A DNA stretch of 20,871 nucleotides from Oscillospiraceae bacterium (GTDB lineage: Bacteria; Bacillota; Clostridia; Oscillospirales; Oscillospiraceae): the NCBI GenBank assembly GCA_017400415.1, contig JAFPTE010000033.1:1-20871 (forward strand), written 5' to 3'. The notes below the pieces were generated by a model that saw only the letters and a program-made list of their open reading frames with translations, had not been told where the DNA came from and made no database searches. The position numbers and the translations under genes were made by a program. Of this stretch, positions 7,246 through 14,158 are shown one piece after another (the first letter of the stretch is position 1; each line of letters opens with the position of its first letter).

Positions 7246-7267
7246 CCACTAAAAAAATAGTTAGTGG
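7246..7267. promoter_or_regulatory. Candidate autoregulatory operator dyad
   Basis: A perfect 7-bp inverted repeat, CCACTAA (7246-7252) and TTAGTGG (7261-7267), with an 8-base AT-rich centre. It lies between the predicted transcript start and the ribosome binding site of the BlaI-like regulator, where a repressor would block its own gene. It is not the textbook TACA-TGTA BlaI/MecI/CopY site. It could instead be a weak mRNA hairpin. Confidence 0.5.
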
Positions 7268-7285
7268 ATATGGGAGGTACAAAAG

Positions 7286-7648
7286 ATGGAAGTAAAACTG
7301 TTCACGTCTGAGCTCAGAGTCATGGAGTGCCTTTGGGATGAAGGCCCCGCCAGCGCCAAGCGTCTTTCCGACATGCTGAAGGAGAGAATCGGCTGGAGCA
7401 TCAACACCAGCTACACTGTCATCACCAAGTGCGTCACCAAGGGCTACATTGAGCGCTCCGAACCCGGCTTCTTCTGCAAGCCCCTCCTGAGCCGTGAGGA
7501 GGCCCAGGCCGGCGAGCTGGAGACCGTCTGCAACAAGCTGTTCAAGGGCGATGTCAACGAGCTGGTCTCCTGCGCACTGAAGAACTTCAAGCTTGATTCC
7601 AAGAATCTGGACGAGCTGAAGCTCCTTCTGTACGGAAAGAAAAAGTAA
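7286..7648 (+). CDS. BlaI/MecI/CopY family transcriptional regulator
   Basis: A protein of 120 residues with an N-terminal winged helix (about 5-70) of the BlaI/MecI/CopY type: LRVMECLWDEGPASAKRLS, then INTSYTVITKCVTKGYIER, in which the second stretch is the recognition helix and wing (the usual form is ..T..T.L.RL..KG.l.). The C-terminal 50 residues would form the dimerisation helices. The usual protease partner BlaR1/MecR1 (M56 peptidase) and a beta-lactamase are absent from the neighbourhood, so the inducer and target genes are unknown; metal or cell-wall stress are family possibilities. Ribosome binding site GGGAGGT begins near 7271. It has its own promoter and operator-like dyad, and a bidirectional terminator follows. 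Confidence 0.88.
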   Translation: MEVKLFTSELRVMECLWDEGPASAKRLSDMLKERIGWSINTSYTVITKCVTKGYIERSEPGFFCKPLLSREEAQAGELETVCNKLFKGDVNELVSCALKNFKLDSKNLDELKLLLYGKKK

Positions 7649-7661
7649 TCTCACCCAAAAG

Positions 7662-7699
7662 AAAAAAATCCGCAGTCTGAAGGGACGGCGGATTTTTTT
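7662..7699. terminator. Bidirectional terminator after blaI-like gene
   Basis: AAAAAAATCCGC (7662-7673) pairs with GCGGATTTTTTT (7688-7699). The inner GTC and GAC can extend the stem. The A and T runs allow function on both strands. Confidence 0.9.
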
Positions 7700-7703
7700 G
7701 CAT

Positions 7704-7734
7704 AAAAGGGGCCTGTGCATTTCTGCACAGGCCC
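7704..7734 (-). terminator. Terminator of GH3 gene
   Basis: A perfect 11-bp stem, GGGCCTGTGCA (7709-7719) and TGCACAGGCCC (7724-7734), with a 4-base loop. On the minus strand it is followed by TTTT (7707-7704). It is convergent with the terminator at 7662-7699. Confidence 0.85.
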
Positions 7735-7744
7735 GAAGGTTTTT

Positions 7745-10243
7745 TTACTTGTTGCCCAGGCTCTTGAGCTGGTTTTCGCCGATGGCGTTCTGAATGAGGT
7801 TCTTTATAAGTGCGCCCACGGTCAGGAGCAGGGGGCAGAACCAAAGGAGAATGCCCAGCCAGGTGGGGATGGGGGTGAACAGGCTTACAAGGAAGACGAT
7901 GAAGCCCGGGATCCACCAGCCCTTGAAGTGGAGGACCAGCATATCCACAACGGTCATATCCATAATGCCGCCGGCCATCTTGGGCAGGGCCCGCAGGGGC
8001 ATGTTGTAGATGAACAGCACGTTCAGGTCCGCCTTGCCGGCCTTCTCGCCGGAGGTCTTCAGGAAGTTCAGCACGAACCAGACGATCCAGCCGATGATGC
8101 TGCGGGAGTGGTTGAGCTCGCCGAAAATCAGGTTCCGGTCGATGGGCACGCCGGCGTTCTTCTCGGGAACGGGACGGCCCAGAAGGGCTGCAAACTCCTC
8201 ATCGGGCACGGCCTTGATGTCGGCGGTCTTGTAGTGGGGCAGGGCCTTCTCGTCGTAGGGGGCCGGGGCCTTGGTGCCCTCGATGGCCACGGTGCCGGTC
8301 AGGCGCACGTCCGCATAGGAGGCGGCCACACGAATCTCATAGGTGCCGGGCTCCTCTTCCCACTTGTCGGTCTTCACGTTGAAGTAACGGAAGGCCTTGT
8401 CGTCCAGCTCCACGGTGACGGTCCTGGTCTCGCCGGCCTTCAGCTCCACCCGCTTGAAGCCCTTCAGCTCCTGCTCGGGACGGATAATCTTGCTGTCCGG
8501 CTTGGCAACGTAAATCTGGCAGACCTCGGTGCCGTCTCTGGGTCCCACGTTGGAAAGGGAGAAGGTGACCTTTTTGCCCTCCACCTTCAGGTCGGAGTAC
8601 TGGAACTTGGTGTAGCTCATGCCGAAGCCGAATGGGAAGCGCACTGCCTTGTGGGCGGTGCCGTAGTAGCGGTAGCCTATGTAGAGGCCCTCACGGTACT
8701 CGGAGTACTTGGTCTGGCTGGGGAAGCCCTGAGCCGGGGTGTCCTCATAGGTCAGGGGCCAGGTCTCGGCCAGCTTGCCGGAGGGATTCAGCTTGCCCTC
8801 AAGGATCTTCAAAAGGGCGCCTGAGCCCGCCTGTCCGCCCAGGCTGGCGTACACAAAGGCCTTGGCCTGGTCGATCCAGGGCACCTCAACGGTGCTGCCG
8901 GAGAAGAAGAGCACAACGACGTTCTTATTCACGGCGGCTACGGCCTTCAGAACCTCAATCTGGTTGTCCTCTATCCGCATGTGGACACGCTCTGCGCCCT
9001 CGGACTCGTTGGACTCGTTGAGGCCCATGCACAGCAGCACCACGTCCGCCTTCTTTGCAAGCTCCACAGCCTCGTTCTTCAGGCCCTCATCGGGGGTGCC
9101 GATGCGGATGAAGCCCTTGGCAAAGCCCACGCAGTCCAGGCCGGAGTCCGCAATGCGCTCCTTGAGGGTGTCCACCTTGGTGGAGTTGACCACGGAGGAG
9201 CCGGAGCCCTGGTAACGGGGAGTCTCGGCGAAGTCGCCGATAAGGGCCACCTTGGTGTTGGGGGCCAGGGGCAGGATATCGCCCTCGTTCTTCAGCAGGA
9301 CCACAGCCTCGCCGGCGCAGCGCTCGGCCAGGGCGTGATGGGCCTCCTCGGAGTAGGTGTGCTTCTTTTCCACGGCCTCGTGGGTGGAGTCAATAAGGTT
9401 CAGAAGCTCCAGGCACCGGTCGTCCACGTCCTTCTCGCTTATCTTGCCGCTCTTGATGGCGGCCAGCAGCTCTCTCTGGCTGCCCAGGCCCGGGGCCGGC
9501 ATCTCCAGGGAGGAGCCGTTCTTCACGCCCAGGGCGTGGTCATTGGAGCCGCCCCAGTCGGTGACTATCATGCCCTGGTAGCCCCAGTCCTTCCGGAGGC
9601 AGTCCATGAGCAGGTGGGCATTCTCGTTGGCATATACGCCGTTGACCAGGTTGTAGGAGGTCATGATGCACTTGGGCTTGGCTTCCTTCACGACTATCTC
9701 AAAGCCGGTCAGGTAGATTTCCCGGAGGGTGCGCTCATCCAGCACGGAGTCGGAGGCCATGCGGCGGGTCTCCTGGCTGTTTACGGCGAAGTGCTTGGGG
9801 CAGGCGGAGCCGCCCTTCTTCTGGATGCCCCGGACGTAGCTGGCGGCCATCTTGCCGGCCAGGTAGGGGTCCTCGGAGAAGTACTCAAAGTTGCGGCCGC
9901 AGAGGGGGTCACGCTTCATGTTGAGGCCCGGGCCCAGGAGGATGGAGACCTGCTGGCCTACGGCCTCCTCACCCAGCGCCTCGCCCATCTCCTCGCCCAG
10001 CTTCTCGTCCCAGGTGTTGGCCATGGCGGCGGCAGTGGGGAAGCAGGTGGCCGGCACGGAGGCGTTCAGACCCAGATGGTCGGAAGCGCCCATCTGCTTT
10101 CTGATGCCGTGAGGTCCGTCGCTCATGAAGAAGGAGGGGATTCCCAGCCGGGAAAAGCTCCTGCTCTCCCAGGTGGTATAGCCGGAAAGGAACGCACACT
10201 TTTCTTCAAGAGTCATTTGCTTCAGAGTTTCTTGAACATTCAA
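7745..10243 (-). CDS. Glycoside hydrolase family 3 beta-glycosidase with hydrophobic C-terminal tail
   Basis: A protein of 832 residues. Order: GH3 N-terminal catalytic barrel (about 1-290) with MSDGPHG (40-46), RDPLCGRNFEYFSEDP (111-126), KHFAVNSQETRR (150-161) and VTDWGG (227-232) holding the likely nucleophile Asp229; the alpha/beta sandwich domain (about 310-500) with NESEGAERV, where Glu415 is the likely acid/base; a fibronectin-III-like domain (about 545-655); then about 170 extra residues. The tail carries NMPLRALPKMAGG (747-759), seen in other clostridial GH3 enzymes, and two hydrophobic segments at about 775-790 and 794-813. There is no signal peptide, so the enzyme is probably cytoplasmic, perhaps membrane-attached by the tail. 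It likely cleaves beta-linked oligosaccharides or glycosides. The start is TTG 10243 with AGAAGG upstream; the longer in-frame reading up to 10372 overlaps the promoter. Confidence 0.92.
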   Translation of the reverse strand: MNVQETLKQMTLEEKCAFLSGYTTWESRSFSRLGIPSFFMSDGPHGIRKQMGASDHLGLNASVPATCFPTAAAMANTWDEKLGEEMGEALGEEAVGQQVSILLGPGLNMKRDPLCGRNFEYFSEDPYLAGKMAASYVRGIQKKGGSACPKHFAVNSQETRRMASDSVLDERTLREIYLTGFEIVVKEAKPKCIMTSYNLVNGVYANENAHLLMDCLRKDWGYQGMIVTDWGGSNDHALGVKNGSSLEMPAPGLGSQRELLAAIKSGKISEKDVDDRCLELLNLIDSTHEAVEKKHTYSEEAHHALAERCAGEAVVLLKNEGDILPLAPNTKVALIGDFAETPRYQGSGSSVVNSTKVDTLKERIADSGLDCVGFAKGFIRIGTPDEGLKNEAVELAKKADVVLLCMGLNESNESEGAERVHMRIEDNQIEVLKAVAAVNKNVVVLFFSGSTVEVPWIDQAKAFVYASLGGQAGSGALLKILEGKLNPSGKLAETWPLTYEDTPAQGFPSQTKYSEYREGLYIGYRYYGTAHKAVRFPFGFGMSYTKFQYSDLKVEGKKVTFSLSNVGPRDGTEVCQIYVAKPDSKIIRPEQELKGFKRVELKAGETRTVTVELDDKAFRYFNVKTDKWEEEPGTYEIRVAASYADVRLTGTVAIEGTKAPAPYDEKALPHYKTADIKAVPDEEFAALLGRPVPEKNAGVPIDRNLIFGELNHSRSIIGWIVWFVLNFLKTSGEKAGKADLNVLFIYNMPLRALPKMAGGIMDMTVVDMLVLHFKGWWIPGFIVFLVSLFTPIPTWLGILLWFCPLLLTVGALIKNLIQNAIGENQLKSLGNK

Positions 10244-10312
10244 TGCTATTACCTTCTTTCTTAAGGACCCACGGCTCAGGCGGTGAGTCGGTTTTTGCTT
10301 TCTCGGGAACGC

Positions 10313-10340
10313 AAAAAAGAGCAGGGATATTTCCCTACCC
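10313..10340 (-). terminator. Terminator-like hairpin in GH3 leader
   Basis: On the minus strand GGGTAGGGA (10340-10332) pairs with TCCCTGCTC (10327-10319), 9 bp with two G-U wobbles and a 4-base loop. It is followed at once by TTTTTT (10318-10313). It lies immediately downstream of the GH3 promoter -10 box, at the very 5' end of the predicted transcript. It may stop read-through from the NifX-like gene, attenuate GH3 expression, or both. Confidence 0.55.
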
Positions 10341-10343
10341 TTT

Positions 10344-10372
10344 AATTTAACAGAATTTAACAATACTGTCAA
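10344..10372 (-). promoter_or_regulatory. Promoter of GH3 gene
   Basis: On the minus strand TTGACA (10372-10367), a 17-base spacer and TAAATT (10349-10344) with an extended -10 TG. A direct repeat AATTTAACA on the plus strand (10344-10352 and 10354-10362), with a 10-base period, overlaps the -10 and spacer. Confidence 0.72.
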
Positions 10373-10425
10373 TTATTTATTGTATCTCAAGCGGCATTTC
10401 TGCATTTTGACGAAAAAGGGAATCC

Positions 10426-10752
10426 TCACAGCTCCCGGAGCTGTCCCGCCAGATAGGCCTTCAGGGCGGCGCCGGTGCCGCCGGCAAATTCGTAGAGCCG
10501 CAGGCCCGCCTTCCGCAGGGCCGCCATGGCCTTGGGGGAGAAGGACCGGGCGATGAGGGCGGTCATGCCGCTCTGCCGCAGGCTCTTTATGACCGTCTCC
10601 GGCTCCCGCCGGGAGGCGGACAGGAACTCCTGCCGCATAATCTGCCCGTTTTTGACGTAGGAGAGCAAAAAGCTTTCGCACTCCTCATAGCGCTGTATCG
10701 CCTCGCCGCCGTTATAGCAGCAGGCGACGAAATCAAACTTAAGCTCGCTCAT
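10426..10752 (-). CDS. NifX/NifB-C-terminal-like (dinitrogenase cofactor family) small protein
   Basis: A protein of 108 residues that resembles the dinitrogenase iron-molybdenum cofactor biosynthesis domain family. It begins with a strand (KFDFVACC), has a central turn and strand around SYVKNGQIM, then TALIARSFSPKAMAALRKAGLRLYEFAGGTGAALKAYLAGQL (about residues 62-104), where the domain usually has 'd.vi...ig..a...L...gi.v......v..al..y..g.L'. Stand-alone members occur in anaerobes without nitrogenase and may bind iron-sulfur or other metal clusters. The start is ATG 10752 with GGAGG; the upstream in-frame extension overlaps the promoter. It is transcribed alone. The family call rests on pattern only and is moderate. 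Confidence 0.6.
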   Translation of the reverse strand: MSELKFDFVACCYNGGEAIQRYEECESFLLSYVKNGQIMRQEFLSASRREPETVIKSLRQSGMTALIARSFSPKAMAALRKAGLRLYEFAGGTGAALKAYLAGQLREL

Positions 10753-10782
10753 GGCGCACCTCCGGTTAGTCATCTCTATCTG

Positions 10783-10811
10783 ATTGTACCACAGCCTCGA
10801 CCCTCTGACAA
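10783..10811 (-). promoter_or_regulatory. Promoter of NifX-like gene
   Basis: On the minus strand TTGTCA (10811-10806), a 17-base spacer and TACAAT (10788-10783), with extended -10 TG. It is divergent from the rny promoter 50 bases away. Confidence 0.78.
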
Positions 10812-10862
10812 TAGTATTCTTCAAAATAAAGAAAAACAGGCGGCACAGCACGGGATTTCTGC

Positions 10863-10891
10863 TTGACATATTGCCGTTTCGGCTGTAAAAT
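10863..10891 (+). promoter_or_regulatory. Promoter of rny
   Basis: Perfect TTGACA (10863-10868), a 17-base spacer and TAAAAT (10886-10891). The predicted start near 10898 gives a leader of about 170 bases before the rny start codon. Confidence 0.8.
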
Positions 10892-10897
10892 TGTCAA

Positions 10898-11070
10898 TAT
10901 GGTATTTATGAGATTTTATGCCCTGGGCCCCATCCGGCCCCGGGAGAGACCCTCCGCAGCCCCAGGTATGTTCTGCCGGCGGTTTTAAGCCGGCCTTCCG
11001 AAGGCGGCGGCGGGCCCCATAGGATTTCTTAGTGTCAGAATTCTTATGAAACGGAGGTGTAGAAACTCTT
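10898..11070 (+). promoter_or_regulatory. Long structured 5' leader of rny
   Basis: A GC-rich leader holding alternative hairpins. GCCGGC (10975-10980) can pair with GCCGGC (10989-10994). The same second arm can instead join a longer hairpin, GCC-g-GCCTT (10989-10997) with AAGGCGGC (11001-11008), so the two exclude each other. CCTGGG (10922-10927) can also pair with CCCAGG (10961-10966). The 9-mer GGGCCCCAT occurs at 10925-10933 and 11012-11020. I do not recognise a known riboswitch class. GGAGG (11053-11057) is 13 bases from the ATG, further than usual. Together with the two divergent promoters it accounts for the 318-base gap 10753-11070. Confidence 0.5.
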
Positions 11071-12627
11071 ATGGATCCATTGATACTCGGCCTGCTTATC
11101 GGCCTTCTGGTGGGCGCCGTGCTGGCGTCCGTGATCCTGGTGGTGGCCAGGAAGCTGAAGGAGAAGCGGGATAAGGAACAGATCGCATCCGCCGAGGAGG
11201 AGGCCCGCCGCATCATAAACGATGCTCTCAAGACCGCCGAGAGCAAGAAGCGGGAGGCCCTGCTGGAAGCGAAAGAGGAGATACACGCAAGCCGCTCGGA
11301 GTACGAGCGGGAGGTAAAGGAGCGCCGGAGCGAGCTTTCAAAGCAGGAGCGGCGTCTCCAGCAGAAGGAAGAGAACCTGGACCGCAAGACCGACGCCATT
11401 GAAAAGAAGAACGACCAGATTCAGAAGCGCCTTTCCGAGCTGGATGCAGCCCGGGATGAGGTTGCCCTTCTGAAGAAGAGCCAGATGGAGGTGCTGGAGC
11501 GCATCTCCGGCTACACGGTGGAGGAGGCCAAGGCCTACCTTATCTCCAACGTGGAGAGCGAGTGCACCCATGAGGCCGCCATGAAGATCAAGGAAATCGA
11601 AGCCCGCCTCAAGGAGGAGGCGGACGAGAAGGCCCGCAACATCATCACCCAGGCCATTCAGCGCTGCGCAGCGGACAACGTGTCCGAGGCCACCGTGTCC
11701 GTGGTGGCTCTGCCCAACGACGAGATGAAGGGCCGCATCATCGGCCGCGAGGGCCGGAACATCCGCTCCATCGAGCAGCTCACCGGCGTGGACCTTATCA
11801 TCGACGATACGCCGGAGGCCATCACGGTCTCCTGCTTCGACCCGGTCCGCCGTGAGATCGCCCGCATAACCCTTGAAAAGCTCATACTGGACGGCCGCAT
11901 CCACCCTGCCCGCATTGAGGAGATGTACCACAAGGCCAAGCAGGAGGTGGACGCCACCATCAAGGCGGAGGGCGAGAGAGCCGTCTTCGAGACCGGCGTC
12001 CGGGGCGTGCACCCGGAGATCGTCAAGCTCCTGGGCCGCATGAAGTACCGCACCAGCTACGGCCAGAACGTTCTGAACCACTCCAAGGAGGTGGCCTACA
12101 TCTCCGGCCTGCTGGCCTCGGAGCTGGGCGTGGATATCCAGCTGGCCAAGCGCGCCGGCCTGCTCCACGACCTGGGCAAGGCCGTGGACCACGAGATGGA
12201 GGGCAGCCACGTCCAGCTGGGCGTGGAGCTGGCCCGGAAGTACAAGGAGAGCGAAGAGGTGGTCCACGCCATCGAAGCTCACCACGGCGACGTGGAGCCC
12301 CACTCCCTGGTGGCCCTTATCGTCCAGGCTGCGGATACCATCTCCGCCGCCCGGCCCGGCGCCAGGAGAGAGAACATCGAAAGCTACATCAAGCGCCTTG
12401 AGAAGCTGGAGGAGGTCACCAAGAGCTTTAACGGCGTGGAAAGCTGCTACGCCATCCAGGCGGGCCGTGAGATCCGCATCATGGTCAAGCCGGAGGAGGT
12501 CAGCGAGGACGAGATGGTCCTGCTGGCCCGCCAGATCGCCAACAAGATCGAAAGCGAGCTGGAGTACCCCGGCCAGATAAAGGTCAACCTGTTCCGGGAG
12601 ACCAAGGCCGTGGAGTACGCAAAATAA
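11071..12627 (+). CDS. rny: Ribonuclease Y
   Basis: A complete 518-residue RNase Y, the membrane-anchored endoribonuclease that starts mRNA decay in many Firmicutes. It has an N-terminal membrane helix (about 4-25), a long charged coiled coil (about 27-200), a KH RNA-binding domain with GRIIGREGRNIRSIE (221-235), and an HD hydrolase domain (about 330-430) with LNHSKEVA (335-342) and the metal-binding HD pair His366-Asp367 in LLHDLGKA. The C-terminal region is the usual RNase Y tail. Length and order match the family, about 520 residues. No alternative start codon is nearer to the ribosome binding site. It has its own promoter, long leader and terminator, so it is monocistronic here. Confidence 0.98.
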   Translation: MDPLILGLLIGLLVGAVLASVILVVARKLKEKRDKEQIASAEEEARRIINDALKTAESKKREALLEAKEEIHASRSEYEREVKERRSELSKQERRLQQKEENLDRKTDAIEKKNDQIQKRLSELDAARDEVALLKKSQMEVLERISGYTVEEAKAYLISNVESECTHEAAMKIKEIEARLKEEADEKARNIITQAIQRCAADNVSEATVSVVALPNDEMKGRIIGREGRNIRSIEQLTGVDLIIDDTPEAITVSCFDPVRREIARITLEKLILDGRIHPARIEEMYHKAKQEVDATIKAEGERAVFETGVRGVHPEIVKLLGRMKYRTSYGQNVLNHSKEVAYISGLLASELGVDIQLAKRAGLLHDLGKAVDHEMEGSHVQLGVELARKYKESEEVVHAIEAHHGDVEPHSLVALIVQAADTISAARPGARRENIESYIKRLEKLEEVTKSFNGVESCYAIQAGREIRIMVKPEEVSEDEMVLLARQIANKIESELEYPGQIKVNLFRETKAVEYAK

Positions 12628-12634
12628 AAACCTC

Positions 12635-12662
12635 AGTCCCGCCGCTTCCGGCGGGACTTTTT
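12635..12662 (+). terminator. Terminator of rny
   Basis: A perfect 10-bp stem, AGTCCCGCCG (12635-12644) and CGGCGGGACT (12649-12658), with loop CTTC and TTTTT to 12662. Confidence 0.94.
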
Positions 12663-12724
12663 GCACCCTCACAGGGCATTATATTATCTTTTTTCAGCAA
12701 TATCTTGTTTTTTTGGGTATCCTA

Positions 12725-12753
12725 TTGACGCATCCTTGCAGGCGTGGTAGAAT
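12725..12753 (+). promoter_or_regulatory. Promoter of repeat-bearing lipoprotein gene
   Basis: TTGACG (12725-12730), a 17-base spacer and TAGAAT (12748-12753), with an extended -10 TG. It closely resembles the promoter at 19464-19492 of the other lipoprotein gene (TTGACG and GTGG before the -10 in both). Confidence 0.8.
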
Positions 12754-12784
12754 GACATCAAACCAATTACAGGAGGGACCGCAA

Positions 12785-14119
12785 ATGAAGAAGCTTATAA
12801 GTCTGCTGCTGGCCGCCCTTCTCCTGGCCCTCTGTCTTCTTCTGACAGCCTGCCGGGAGCCCGCCGTTCCGGAGGAGCCCGCCGTTCCGGAGGAGCCCGC
12901 CGTTCCGGAGGAGCCTGCCGTGCCCGTGGAGACCGGCCCGGATTTTGGCAGCGAAGCTTACCTGCCGGGCTATGACTACCCGCTCTGTTACCGGGCGTTT
13001 GATGGGGCGGTGAAGAGCTTTGTTTACTCCGGGGATACGGTCATCTATTCCCGGGCAAAGACCAACTCTCTGACTCTTTTGTATTATTCCGATTTTTCCT
13101 CCGGCGAAAGCTTTCCTCTCTGCGCCCGCCCGGAGTGCGAACACAACAGCAAAAGCTGTGAGGCCTGGGTGCCCGTCACCATGGGCCCCTTCGTTTACGA
13201 CGACAGCATATACTGCATAGCAAACTATCAGAATCTGCGGCCGGGCCGTATCTTCGACACCGTGCTTGTCCGGAAGCCCTTGGGCGGCACCGGCGTGGAG
13301 ATGGTGAAGTATCTGGATGAGGACCCCCTGTGGCAGAGCCTCAATAAGTCCATATCTGTGATGAACGCCCTTGTCCACCGGGGAAACTTCTATCTGTTCA
13401 TGACGGCGAATACCGTTTCCGGGGGAAAGCCGATCCGCACCTTTTATATTCTGACCTGCCCTGTGGCCGGCGGGGATTTCCGGGCACTGTACCGGGAGGA
13501 GCTGGGGGAGGGCACCCCCGCCGTTCTGTGCCGGGCCGTGGGGAACACGCTGTATTTCATCGATATGCGGAAGCTGTCCGTGACCTCCTACGCCAACGAG
13601 CTCAGGGCCATAGACGTGAAGACCGGCCAGGTGCGTACCCTGTGCCCCGCCGGGGAGGAGTACGTCAGCGACTTCTGGGTCACCCGGGAGGGGGAGCCCT
13701 GGCTCAGCACCGGCAGGGTGCTGTACCGCCTTAAGGACGGGACCATGGAGCCGGTGTACTCCGTGCCGGAGGGCATGACCGGCAGTATTTCCATCTGTGA
13801 CGGCATAACCGTCACCGCCGGGAACCTGGACCCGGAGAAGCGGACCTGGCAGGTGTTGGTCCGGGACTTTGAGGGGAAAACGGTCTATGAGGGGCCACTG
13901 CCCAACGGCTTCGTGGCCGCCGCCCTGGAGAAGCTCGGTGACCCGGATATGGAGGTGAAGGTCACGAACCTGGCCAGGTCCTGGTTTTACGGGGACCGGG
14001 AGGGCCTTGTGATGATCTTCGGCCTCAGCCGCAATACCCTGCACATGACCGGCGCCGTGAGCTTCAATCTTACCGCCGAAAAGCCCACAGACACCCTGCT
14101 GTGGACAAAAATCGATTAA
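12785..14119 (+). CDS. Lipoprotein with EEPAVP repeat and Cys/His motif, function unknown
   Basis: A lipoprotein of 444 residues. The signal peptide ends in the lipobox LTAC with Cys23. A linker of tandem EEPAVP units (25-48) follows, then a strand-rich body of about 390 residues that looks like a repeated propeller-type fold ('..D.vYY...', '..NLYF.D.R..'); this is inference. PLCARPECEHNSKSC (111-125) gives C-X4-C-X-H-X4-C, a pattern I associate with clostridial surface lipoproteins of unknown role; it may bind metal or form a disulphide. The start is ATG 12785 with AGGAGGG at 12770-12776; an in-frame codon at 12713 lies before the promoter. It is a single-gene unit. No enzyme motif was recognised. 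Confidence 0.82.
   Translation: MKKLISLLLAALLLALCLLLTACREPAVPEEPAVPEEPAVPEEPAVPVETGPDFGSEAYLPGYDYPLCYRAFDGAVKSFVYSGDTVIYSRAKTNSLTLLYYSDFSSGESFPLCARPECEHNSKSCEAWVPVTMGPFVYDDSIYCIANYQNLRPGRIFDTVLVRKPLGGTGVEMVKYLDEDPLWQSLNKSISVMNALVHRGNFYLFMTANTVSGGKPIRTFYILTCPVAGGDFRALYREELGEGTPAVLCRAVGNTLYFIDMRKLSVTSYANELRAIDVKTGQVRTLCPAGEEYVSDFWVTREGEPWLSTGRVLYRLKDGTMEPVYSVPEGMTGSISICDGITVTAGNLDPEKRTWQVLVRDFEGKTVYEGPLPNGFVAAALEKLGDPDMEVKVTNLARSWFYGDREGLVMIFGLSRNTLHMTGAVSFNLTAEKPTDTLLWTKID
12857..12928 (+). repeat. 18-bp tandem repeat (VNTR) in lipoprotein linker
   Basis: Three identical 18-base units (12857-12874, 12875-12892, 12893-12910; GAGCCCGCCGTTCCGGAG) followed by a diverged fourth (12911-12928). Each unit encodes the residues EPAVPE, so copy-number change would keep frame and only alter linker length. 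Confidence 0.95.
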
Positions 14120-14123
14120 AAAC

Positions 14124-14151
14124 AGCCGGGAGGGTTTTCCTCCCGGCTTTT
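14124..14151. terminator. Bidirectional terminator between lipoprotein gene and recR
   Basis: A perfect 10-bp stem, AGCCGGGAGG (14124-14133) and CCTCCCGGCT (14139-14148). TTTT follows on the plus strand. On the minus strand a T run follows one base after the stem. It serves the two convergent genes. Confidence 0.92.
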
Positions 14152-14158
14152 GCTGTTC

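Noticed and set aside
8981..10264. Long plus-strand open frames opposite the GH3 gene (also 7715-8824)
   Set aside because: Both are antisense shadows of a gene with clear catalytic motifs; their translations are rich in Gly, His, Val and Leu with no recognisable domain.
10908..10988. A 26-codon ATG frame inside the rny leader as a leader peptide
   Set aside because: It has no ribosome binding site and begins only about 10 bases from the predicted transcript start. It overlaps one of the alternative stems, so it is worth remembering, but evidence for translation is lacking.
12857..12928. The 18-bp repeats as a CRISPR array
   Set aside because: The units are contiguous with no spacers and are in frame within a coding region.
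11338..14044. Long minus-strand open frames opposite rny and the first lipoprotein gene
   Set aside because: The genes on the plus strand have promoters, ribosome binding sites, domains and terminators; the antisense frames have none.
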